From the NCBI GenBank assembly GCA_903880005.1, contig CAIRNV010000231.1, positions 1-40,955 of the forward strand: 40,955 nucleotides of DNA. Reading direction: 5' to 3'. The first letter of the stretch is position 1, and each line of letters opens with the position of its first letter. This DNA is from an uncultured Verrucomicrobiota bacterium. GTDB taxonomy: Bacteria > Verrucomicrobiota > Verrucomicrobiia > Limisphaerales > UBA9464. This document shows, piece after piece, positions 1-7,118 of the stretch. Both the position numbers and the translations under genes were made by a program. Below the pieces are notes generated by a model. That model made no database searches, had not been told where the DNA came from, and saw only the letters and a list, made by a program, of their open reading frames with translations.

Positions 1-2
1 AT

Positions 3-215
3 GGGGCGCGGGTGCGGCTGGAGTACGAGGGAGGACGGCGTGGACCTGCGCGGGAGGTGCATGGCGGGAGCGGGTACTGGAGCCAGGACGGCGCGGTGTT
101 GGTGCTGGGGATGGACGGGGAGCCGCAGGCGGTGTGGGTGGTGTGGCCTGGCGGCAAGGAGACGCGCGCGCCGGTGGCGCCGGGGACGCGCGAGCTGCGC
201 GTGGTGATGGAGTAA
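3..215 (+). CDS. 3' end of a CRTAC-type protein, UnbV/ASPIC domain (partial at 5' end)
   Basis: Only the last 70 codons are in the window; the reading frame is already open at base 3. The visible residues (G-A-R-V-R-L near the start, then GGSGYWSQD, then WVVWPGGKETRAPV and a final V-V-M-E) match the C-terminal UnbV/ASPIC domain that closes CRTAC1-like FG-GAP proteins, where GSGY-SQ and the V-x-WPGG strand are hallmarks. The next gene starts 15 bases after the stop and encodes another FG-GAP protein, so this is probably the first of three co-transcribed secreted beta-propeller proteins. The domain call rests on motif recognition only; the substrate or partner is unknown. Confidence 0.7.
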   Translation, partial: GARVRLEYEGGRRGPAREVHGGSGYWSQDGAVLVLGMDGEPQAVWVVWPGGKETRAPVAPGTRELRVVME

Positions 216-230
216 AGGGGGAGCCGAACG

Positions 231-1871
231 ATGCGTCGCCACGACTTGCATGTCCCGCGAGCCCGAGCCGTCGCCGGTTCCTTCCGTTGGTGGCTCGGCA
301 TTCCCTGTTGCGTGGCGATCCTGGTCGCAGCCCTCGGGCCGGCCCGATCCTCGCCCTTGCCTCGCCTGGCAGAAATATCGGCTGCGCCATCGGTTCCGCC
401 CGAGCCGAACCGCCCCGTCGTGGGTTCTGGACCGACCGAGCCTGGAGAGGTTCTGGCCCGGCGGCATTGTGGGGCGTGCCACGTGTTTCCGGAGCCGGAC
501 TTGCTGGATCGCAAGACGTGGGAGCAACACGCGTTGCGCAAGATGGCCCCGTTCCTGGGCGTGGCTCGGTTGCGGACGGAGGGCAGGCCGGATGGAAGGA
601 GACTGGAGGAAGCTGGGTTGTTTCCGCCCGGGCCGGTCGTGTCACAGGACGAATGGAGGGCGATCACGGGGTATTACCTGGCGCATGCGCCGGAGGTCGC
701 TTTGGAGCCCGAGGCCCCGCGCACGGTGGCCAAGGTCACGACGCAGTTCGAGGCGCGTCCCTTGACGCTGCCGGGCTCGGTGCCCCGGACGACGTTGGTC
801 ACGATGGGCGGCCGGGCGGGCGAGGCATGGGTGGGGGATGCGGGTTCGGGCGCGCTGCATCGGTTCGACGCGCGGGGCGCATGGAAGGCCTCGTGGCCGG
901 TCGGCGGTGCCTGCGTGCACGTGGCTCGGCTGGGCGAGGGATGGGTCGCGACCTTGATCGGCAGCGTGTTCCCATCGGACGTCCCGTTGGGGCGGTCGGT
1001 GCGATGGAGCCAGGAGGGAGGGCCGACGACGTTGCTGGAAGGATTGGAACGGCCCGTGATGACGGTTCCCTGCGACCTCAACGGCGACGGCGTGACGGAC
1101 CTTGTGGTGAACGGCTTTGGGAACCAACTGGGCCGCCTGGCATGGCACGAGGGGCTGCCGGGCGGCGGATGGCGGCCACATGAGTTGCTGGATCGCCCGG
1201 GGGCGGTCTGCACGGAGGCCCGCGACGTGGATGGCGACGGCGACCTCGACCTGCTGGTGCTGATGGCGCAGTCGCAGGAGCAGTTGGTCTGGCTGGTCAA
1301 CGACGGGCGCGGCGAGTTTGGCGTGCGCGTCCTTCTCCGCTTTCACCCCGTGTTCGGCGCCGTGCACTTCGAGTCGGTGGACATGGACGGCGACGGCGAC
1401 CTGGACGTGGTGCTGAGCAACGGGGACAACGGCGAGTATCCATCGCCGTTCAAGCGGTATCACGGGGTGCGCGTCTTCAGGAACGACGGCGACATGCGGT
1501 TGGTGGAGGCGTGGTTCCATCCGGTGAACGGCGCGTTCAAGGCGTTGGCCCGCGACTTCGACGGCGACGGCGACCTGGACCTGGCCGTGATCTCCTTCTT
1601 TCCGGACTACGCGCGGGCCCCGGAGGAATCGTTCCTCCTGCTTCGGAACGAGGGCCCGCTGCGATTCGCTCGCGAGACGATCCGCGACGCGACGGCGGGG
1701 CGATGGCTCACCCTGGACGCCGGGGACATCGACGGGGACGGGGACGTTGATGTCGTGCTGGGCAGCTTCTGCGAGGGGCCGCCCGCCGTGCACATCCCGC
1801 CGGGGCTGGCATCCGCGTGGCGCACGAACGGCGTGAACGGGATGCTGCTGTTGAACCGGGGGAGGCCATGA
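231..1871 (+). CDS. Secreted FG-GAP/VCBS repeat protein with a c-type haem motif
   Basis: The protein has 546 residues. An arginine-rich start followed by a hydrophobic stretch (about residues 20-38) looks like a signal peptide. A CxxCH haem-attachment motif (C80-G-A-C83-H84) follows, with a methionine about 20 residues on that could be the distal ligand. The rest holds at least five calcium-binding FG-GAP/VCBS loops of the D-x-[DN]-G-D-G-x-x-D-L type (for example DLNGDGVTDL, DVDGDGDLDL, DMDGDGDLDV, DFDGDGDLDL, DIDGDGDVDV), predicting a beta-propeller. AAAGGGGGAG lies just upstream of the chosen ATG. The stop overlaps the next start as ATGA. A periplasmic or surface role with electron transfer is inferred from the haem motif; the substrate is not known. 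Confidence 0.85.
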   Translation: MRRHDLHVPRARAVAGSFRWWLGIPCCVAILVAALGPARSSPLPRLAEISAAPSVPPEPNRPVVGSGPTEPGEVLARRHCGACHVFPEPDLLDRKTWEQHALRKMAPFLGVARLRTEGRPDGRRLEEAGLFPPGPVVSQDEWRAITGYYLAHAPEVALEPEAPRTVAKVTTQFEARPLTLPGSVPRTTLVTMGGRAGEAWVGDAGSGALHRFDARGAWKASWPVGGACVHVARLGEGWVATLIGSVFPSDVPLGRSVRWSQEGGPTTLLEGLERPVMTVPCDLNGDGVTDLVVNGFGNQLGRLAWHEGLPGGGWRPHELLDRPGAVCTEARDVDGDGDLDLLVLMAQSQEQLVWLVNDGRGEFGVRVLLRFHPVFGAVHFESVDMDGDGDLDVVLSNGDNGEYPSPFKRYHGVRVFRNDGDMRLVEAWFHPVNGAFKALARDFDGDGDLDLAVISFFPDYARAPEESFLLLRNEGPLRFARETIRDATAGRWLTLDAGDIDGDGDVDVVLGSFCEGPPAVHIPPGLASAWRTNGVNGMLLLNRGRP

Positions 1872-4800
1872 ACGACGCACGTGGGACGACGCGGTGGGGG
1901 TGGGCGGGAATGGCCGTGATGCTGGCCCATGCCGTGGCGGTCGCCGCCGCGTCCGCCGTCCCGCTGGCTGCGCCGGGGGATGGCAAGGTCGGCTTCGAGC
2001 TGGTGCCGTGCGGGACGGCGGGCATCCACTTCACCAACGCGTTGGCCCCGGAGGCCGTGACCCGCAACCAAAACCTCCTCAATGGATCGGGGGTGGCCCT
2101 CGGCGACGTCGATGGCGACGGGCGTTGCGACGTTTTCTTCGCGGCCATCGACGGGACCAATCGCCTGTACCTGAACCGCGGCGGTTGGCGTTTCGAGGAG
2201 GCGGGCGCGGGGACGGCCCTGGGCATGGCGGGAAGCCATTCGACCGGCGCGGTGCTGGAGGATCTCGACGGCGATGGCGACCTCGACCTGGTGGTGACGA
2301 CGATGGGAGGCGGGCCGCGGTTGTTCCTCAACGATGGCAAGGGCCAGTTCGTGGACGGGACGGCGTCGTCGGAGCTCGCGGCGGCGACGGGCAGCACGTC
2401 GGTCGCCCTGGGTGACATCGACGCCAACGGCACCGTGGACCTGTACGTGGCGAATTACGGCGCGTTTCCCATCCTGCGCTCGGGCGCCGGGCGGGCACCG
2501 GTGCGGCAGGTGAACGGTCGTTGGGTCGTCGAGGGCCCCCATGCTGCGCGCCTGAGGGTGGTGAACGGGCAGGTGGAAGAGGTGGGGGAGCCGGGCGCAT
2601 TGTACCGCAATGACGGCAAGGGTCGCTTCGCCCGGGTGGAGTGGGGCACCGGGGTGTTCCTGGACGACCAAGGGCAACCAAAGGCCGCGCCCGCCGACTT
2701 CGGGTTGGCCGCCGTGCTGCGCGACGTGAATGGGGACGGGCATCCCGACCTGTACGCGTGCAATGACTTCCAATCGCCGGACCGCCTGTGGCTGAACGTC
2801 GGGGACGGGCGCTTCCGCGAGGCGCCGCGCTTGTCGTTGAGGAAGTTTGCGTTCGCGTCGATGGGCGTGGATTTCGCGGACCTCGACCGGGACGGGCGGC
2901 TCGACTTCATGACGGTGGAGATGTCGCCCCGGTCCTGGGAGCGACGGCAGCGCTCGCTGACGGGCGTTCGCTTCATCCCCAACCTGCCGGGCCGCTTCGA
3001 CTACCGGCCGGAGGTGCCCCGCAACGTGGTGTATCGCGGCCATGGCGACGGCACCTGGAGCGACGTGGCGGAGTTCGCGGGCTTGGCTTCCACGGATTGG
3101 TCGTGGCAGCCCTTGGTCTTCGACGTGGACCTGGACGGCTTCGAGGACGTCCTTGTCGCGGCCGGCTCGATTCATGACGTGCAGGACCGCGACACGCTCG
3201 CTCGCATCCAGTCGGCGGGGCGCGGCGAACAGGCGGGCAACGTCCTCCTGTACCCGCCGTTTCCATCGCCCGTGTGGGCGTTCCGCAACCTGGGCTCGTG
3301 GCGCTTCGAGGAGCAACACGGCCCGTGGGGCCTGGTCCACACCAACATTCACGTGGGGGCTGCGCTGGCGGACCTGGACGGCGACGGCGACCTCGACCTC
3401 GTCGTCAACCGGCTTCGGGACGCGCCCGCGTTGTATCGCAATAACGCCGCCGCGCCGCGACTCGCCGTCCGCTTGCGCGGCAAGGCTCCGAACGTCCGGG
3501 GCGTCAATGCCCGCATCCGGGTCACGGGTGGCCCATGCGAGCAGGAAGCCGAGATGACATCCGGCGCGCGCTACCTGTCCTCCGATGACGCCGTGCGCGT
3601 GTTCGCCACGGGCACGGCCAGGGCCTTGGACGTGGAAGTGCGCTGGCGTGGCGGGCACGTCACCCGGGTGGCCCGCGCCATGCCCGGGACGACGGTCACC
3701 GTGGACGAGGCCGACGCGGCCGTGGAGGCGCCCCGCGAGGCCGGCAAGGCCCGGCCCTTGTTTGCGGACGTCTCGGGCGCGCTGGGTCACCAGCACCAAG
3801 AGGAGTTGTTCGACGACCTCGCTCGCCAACCGCTCCTGCACCGCCAATTGAGCGGGGCCGGCCCGTGTGTCGCATGGCTGCCGTCGGCCGATCCCGCCCG
3901 CCCCTACCTGGTCGTGGGGGCGGCGAGGGGAGGATCGCCGGGCGTGCGACGCGTGAAGCCCGGCGGCGGCATGGAGGCCGTCGCCTGCGACTGGGTCGCT
4001 CCCGACGACATGGCGGGCATGGCCTTGTGGACGGATGGGGACGGCGCGCCCGCGTTGATCGCGGCGGTGTCGAACTACGAGACGGCGCCCGCAAGGCCTT
4101 CGTGGGTCGTGTTGCGCCCGTCGGCCGATGGCTTGCGACTCGTGGCGAGGCCGTTCGCCGACGCGGGAGGTTCCTTGGCAAGCCCCGGCCCCGTGGCCAC
4201 GGCCGACATGGACGGGGACGGCGCGCTGGAGGTCTTCGTGGGGGCGCGCGTGATGCCGGGGCGGTACCCGGAGTCCGGGCCGTCCCGGGTGTTGCGCGGG
4301 CGCATGGATGGCGAGGCCTCGGGGGCGGCGGCGGTGGGGGTGCCTGGGTTGGATGCGGCGGGCATGGTGCAGGGGGCGGCGTGGTCGGACCTCGAGGCGG
4401 ACGGCTTCGCGGAGCTGGTGGTCGCGAGCGAATGGGGCCCGTTGAAGGTTTGGCGGAACCGACGCGGCGCGTTGGAGCCGTGGGATCCCGTGGTGCGCAT
4501 GGATGGCCAGGAGGCGGCGCCATTGTCCCGGTGGACGGGGTGGTGGACCTGCGTGACGGCCGGGGATGTGGACGGCGACGGCCGGATGGACCTGGTGGCC
4601 GGCAACTGGGGGATGAACACGGGCTACGCGGCAAGCGTGGATCGGCCGTTGCGACTCTACCACGGCGACCTCGTGGGCGCGGGGGGCATGGACGTCATCG
4701 AGGCGTGGAGTCCGCCCGACATGTCCTTCGAGGTGCCCCGCCGCGGGCTGCGGGCGTTGTCGATGGCCTTCCCCGCCTTGGCCGAACGGTTTCCCACGCA

Positions 4801-5515
4801 CGCCCAGTTCGCGTCCGCCTCGATGCGGGACGTGTTGGAGGCCATCGGGAGGCCCGCTTCAAAGGTGGAGGTGCGGACGTTGGCCTCGACGGTGTTCCTG
4901 AACCGGGGCGAGGCATGGGAGGCACGCGTGCTGCCCGACATGGCGCAATGGGCGCCGCTGATGGGCGTGTCCGTGGCCGATGCCAACGGGGACGGCAAGC
5001 TGGACCTCCTGTTGGCGCAGAACTTCTTTGGGATGCGCATCGAGTGGCCGCGTTGCGACGCCGGGCGTGGCGGCGTGCTGCTGGGCGACGGGGCGGGCGG
5101 GTTTCGTCCCTTGGAAGCCGACGAATCCGGCGTGCGGGTGCATGGCGAGCAGCGTGGTTGCGCGACGGCGGACATGGACGGCGACGGGAGGGTGGATTGG
5201 GTGGACACCCAGGTGGGCGCGGCCACGCGGCTGTTCTTGAACCAGTCCGCGACGCCCGGGCTACGGGTTCGGCTCCAGGGACCGCCGGGCAATCCGTTGG
5301 GCGTGGGTGCGGTGGTCCGCGCACGAACGGCCTCCGGCGAGGGCGTTGGACCCGCGATGGAAGTGCACGGGTCGTCCGGGGCGGGCTCGGTGGACCTGCC
5401 GGTGGCGGTGTTCGGGGGGAGGGTGGAACGGTTGGTGGTGCGTTGGCCGGGCGGCCGGACGACGGAGGCCGCCGTGGATGCGGGCGCGCGGGAGGTCGTG
5501 GTCTCGGCCCCGTGA
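1868..5515 (+). CDS. Large CRTAC1-like protein, two tandem FG-GAP + UnbV/ASPIC units
   Basis: The start is the ATG in the ATGA overlap with the upstream stop, giving 1215 residues with a signal peptide (hydrophobic to about residue 35). A longer ATG-started frame from 1817 adds only non-signal sequence. The first half opens with G-I-H-F-T-N and an NQNLLNGSG-like segment typical of CRTAC proteins, has repeated D-x-D-G-D-G-x-x-D loops, and ends in an UnbV/ASPIC-like domain at about residues 530-612 (GVNARIRV, then VEVRWRGGHVTRV). The second half repeats the design with more FG-GAP loops and a second UnbV-like end at about residues 1134-1215 (GVGAVVRAR, then LVVRWPGGRTTE). CRTAC proteins in this phylum are often very long and secreted; ligand unknown. 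Tandem duplication within one polypeptide is inferred from this repeated architecture. Confidence 0.88.
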   Translation: MNDARGTTRWGWAGMAVMLAHAVAVAAASAVPLAAPGDGKVGFELVPCGTAGIHFTNALAPEAVTRNQNLLNGSGVALGDVDGDGRCDVFFAAIDGTNRLYLNRGGWRFEEAGAGTALGMAGSHSTGAVLEDLDGDGDLDLVVTTMGGGPRLFLNDGKGQFVDGTASSELAAATGSTSVALGDIDANGTVDLYVANYGAFPILRSGAGRAPVRQVNGRWVVEGPHAARLRVVNGQVEEVGEPGALYRNDGKGRFARVEWGTGVFLDDQGQPKAAPADFGLAAVLRDVNGDGHPDLYACNDFQSPDRLWLNVGDGRFREAPRLSLRKFAFASMGVDFADLDRDGRLDFMTVEMSPRSWERRQRSLTGVRFIPNLPGRFDYRPEVPRNVVYRGHGDGTWSDVAEFAGLASTDWSWQPLVFDVDLDGFEDVLVAAGSIHDVQDRDTLARIQSAGRGEQAGNVLLYPPFPSPVWAFRNLGSWRFEEQHGPWGLVHTNIHVGAALADLDGDGDLDLVVNRLRDAPALYRNNAAAPRLAVRLRGKAPNVRGVNARIRVTGGPCEQEAEMTSGARYLSSDDAVRVFATGTARALDVEVRWRGGHVTRVARAMPGTTVTVDEADAAVEAPREAGKARPLFADVSGALGHQHQEELFDDLARQPLLHRQLSGAGPCVAWLPSADPARPYLVVGAARGGSPGVRRVKPGGGMEAVACDWVAPDDMAGMALWTDGDGAPALIAAVSNYETAPARPSWVVLRPSADGLRLVARPFADAGGSLASPGPVATADMDGDGALEVFVGARVMPGRYPESGPSRVLRGRMDGEASGAAAVGVPGLDAAGMVQGAAWSDLEADGFAELVVASEWGPLKVWRNRRGALEPWDPVVRMDGQEAAPLSRWTGWWTCVTAGDVDGDGRMDLVAGNWGMNTGYAASVDRPLRLYHGDLVGAGGMDVIEAWSPPDMSFEVPRRGLRALSMAFPALAERFPTHAQFASASMRDVLEAIGRPASKVEVRTLASTVFLNRGEAWEARVLPDMAQWAPLMGVSVADANGDGKLDLLLAQNFFGMRIEWPRCDAGRGGVLLGDGAGGFRPLEADESGVRVHGEQRGCATADMDGDGRVDWVDTQVGAATRLFLNQSATPGLRVRLQGPPGNPLGVGAVVRARTASGEGVGPAMEVHGSSGAGSVDLPVAVFGGRVERLVVRWPGGRTTEAAVDAGAREVVVSAP

Positions 5516-5575
5516 GCCCGCCGCGCCCATGATCGGTGGGTGAACTTTGGCGGGGAGTGGATTAAGGTGCGGCCG

Positions 5576-6646
5576 ATGCGCGCTGAATCCCTTGAGTTCC
5601 TTCGCACCTTGGTCAACACGCCGAGCCCCGTGGGGCATGAGACCCGCGGCCTGCGGGCTTGGCTCGACCGCGTCAAGCAACACGCCGTCCACACGGACTC
5701 CGACCCCTACGGCAACTGCGTCGCCACGCTAAACCCCGGCGCGGGCCCGCGCTTGATGCTGGCGGCCCACGCCGACGAGATCGCCATGTCGGTCTCCTAC
5801 GTGACGGCGGAGGGATACATCCACGTGCGGCGCACGGGCGGGATCGACCCGGCGATCACCAAGGCCCAGCGCGTCGTCATCCACGGCCGGGGCGGTCCCG
5901 TGAAGGGCGTCGTGGGCAACGTCGCGCCCCACCTGATGAAGGGCGAGGGCGACCCCAAGCCCCCCAAGATCCATGACCTCTTCATCGACATTGGGACCTC
6001 CTCGCGCGACGAGACGATGCAATGCGTGCGGATCGGGGATCCCATCACGTTGGCGGACGAGTTCGACCTGTTGCGGGGCGACCTGGCCGTGGCCCGCGCC
6101 TTTGACAACCGGATCGGGACGTGGGCGGTGGCCGAGACGTTGCGACTGTTGCAGCCGGTGGCCGCCGAGTTGCAATGGGAGATCTGCGCTGTTGCGAACG
6201 TGCAGGAGGAGGTGGGCCTGCTGGGCGCGCGGCAAATCGCCTACTCGCTCCATCCGGCCGCCGCGCTCGTCGTGGATGTGACCCATGCCACGGACTACCC
6301 GACGGTGGACCCGCGACAGCACGGCGACGTTCGCCTCGGCAAGGGGCCCGCCCTCACCCACGGGGGCTGCAATCACGTGGAGGTCGTCGCGCGCCTCGAG
6401 TCCGTGGCCGCCGCAGGCAACATCCCCCTCCAGCATGAGGCGATGTCCGCTTCGTCGGGCACCGACACCGACGTCATCTTCTGGACCCGGGGCGGCATCC
6501 CGAGCGCGTTGATCAGCCTCCCGAACCGTTACATGCACTCGCCGGTGGAGGTGGTGCACCTGGGCGACCTTGAGAAGATCCCCGAGTTGATGGCCGCGTT
6601 TTGCCGCAGCCTGCGCAAGGACGAGTCCTTCAAGGTGCGGGTCTAG
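5576..6646 (+). CDS. M42 family metallo-aminopeptidase (glutamyl aminopeptidase/endoglucanase M family)
   Basis: The protein has 356 residues, normal for M42. The dinuclear metal ligands are visible: H65 and D67 in AAHADEI, D177 in AFDNR, the catalytic/bridging pair E211-E212 in VQEEVG, D234 in VVDVTHA and H321 in YMHSPVE. M42 enzymes are cytosolic, usually dodecameric aminopeptidases acting on short peptides. The start is the ATG at 5576 because the next residues (RAESLEFLRTLVNTPSPVG) match the usual M42 N-terminus; an in-frame GTG at 5540 would add 12 residues. No signal peptide is seen. It lies 60 bases after the CRTAC gene and is probably an independent unit. Confidence 0.93.
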   Translation: MRAESLEFLRTLVNTPSPVGHETRGLRAWLDRVKQHAVHTDSDPYGNCVATLNPGAGPRLMLAAHADEIAMSVSYVTAEGYIHVRRTGGIDPAITKAQRVVIHGRGGPVKGVVGNVAPHLMKGEGDPKPPKIHDLFIDIGTSSRDETMQCVRIGDPITLADEFDLLRGDLAVARAFDNRIGTWAVAETLRLLQPVAAELQWEICAVANVQEEVGLLGARQIAYSLHPAAALVVDVTHATDYPTVDPRQHGDVRLGKGPALTHGGCNHVEVVARLESVAAAGNIPLQHEAMSASSGTDTDVIFWTRGGIPSALISLPNRYMHSPVEVVHLGDLEKIPELMAAFCRSLRKDESFKVRV

Positions 6647-6719
6647 CCCGGTGCGGGGACCGGGAACTCTCCTTCCCATGCCGATGTCCCGGGTTCATCC
6701 TGCGCCGGTTGCGCCGGGC

Positions 6720-6805
6720 GCCGCCGTGGTGAAATGGCAGACACAGGGGACTTAAAATCCCCTTTCCGCGAGGAAGTGCGGGTTCGAGTCCCGCCGGCGG
6801 CACCA
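6720..6805 (+). tRNA. tRNA-Leu (anticodon UAA)
   Basis: The 86 bases fold as a class II tRNA. The acceptor stem GCCGCCG pairs with CGGCGGC, the anticodon stem GGGGA/TCCCC encloses loop CTTAAAA (anticodon TAA), the variable arm is long, the T-arm is GCGGG-TTCGAGT-CCCGC, and the CCA is encoded. The long variable arm with anticodon UAA identifies leucine. No integrase or attachment-site duplication is seen next to it. Confidence 0.96.
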
Positions 6806-7118
6806 CCTTACCCCATGCCAAGCATGGACGATCCCGTTGGGTCGGTTGTGCTGGCACCGCAGATGCGGGCCTCGCAGGCGCGGGTTGACGGCTTCGTCGG
6901 TTGCTGGTTATCCCGCATCGGCGGTACCCCTTGGTCTCTCCTCGTCGAAAGTGGGCCTCTGCGGAGCAGTCGCGTTCCTTCCGATGGCGGTGCCCCGCCC
7001 AAGGGGTTCCCGCCTGAATGAACGCGCCGACGAGTCGCCAACCCTGCGCGACCACCGGCCCCCCCTGGGGTTTTGGATGGCGCTTCGGGGTCGGCATGTG
7101 GCTAGCTTGTTTGAACGC
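6806..7118 (+). other. Non-coding spacer between tRNA-Leu and the protease gene
   Basis: This 313-base stretch shows no credible gene; the protease frame is open back to 6837 but that translation is not protein-like. Its left part contains a degraded candidate copy of the palindromic element. No clear promoter or terminator is seen. Confidence 0.6.
6826..6965 (+). repeat. Degraded candidate copy of the palindromic element (copy G)
   Basis: GATCCCGTTGGGTCGGTTGT (from 6832) aligns with the left end of the full elements (GATTCAGTTGGATCGGTCGT), and later pieces (CTTCGTCGGTTGCTGGTTA, GGTACC, TCTCCTCG) appear in the same order as in the full copies. The right end cannot be placed. It lies upstream of the next gene, like most other copies. 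Without an alignment score this remains tentative. Confidence 0.3.

Noticed and set aside
1607-4801. Very long open frame on the minus strand opposite the CRTAC gene (1064 codons)
   Set aside because: Its translation is low-complexity, rich in Arg/His/Pro/Gln, and mirrors the codon bias of the plus-strand FG-GAP gene, which has clear domains. It is a GC-rich shadow.
6720-7118. tRNA-Leu as an integration site of a genomic island
   Set aside because: No integrase and no repeated tRNA 3' end are seen downstream within the window.
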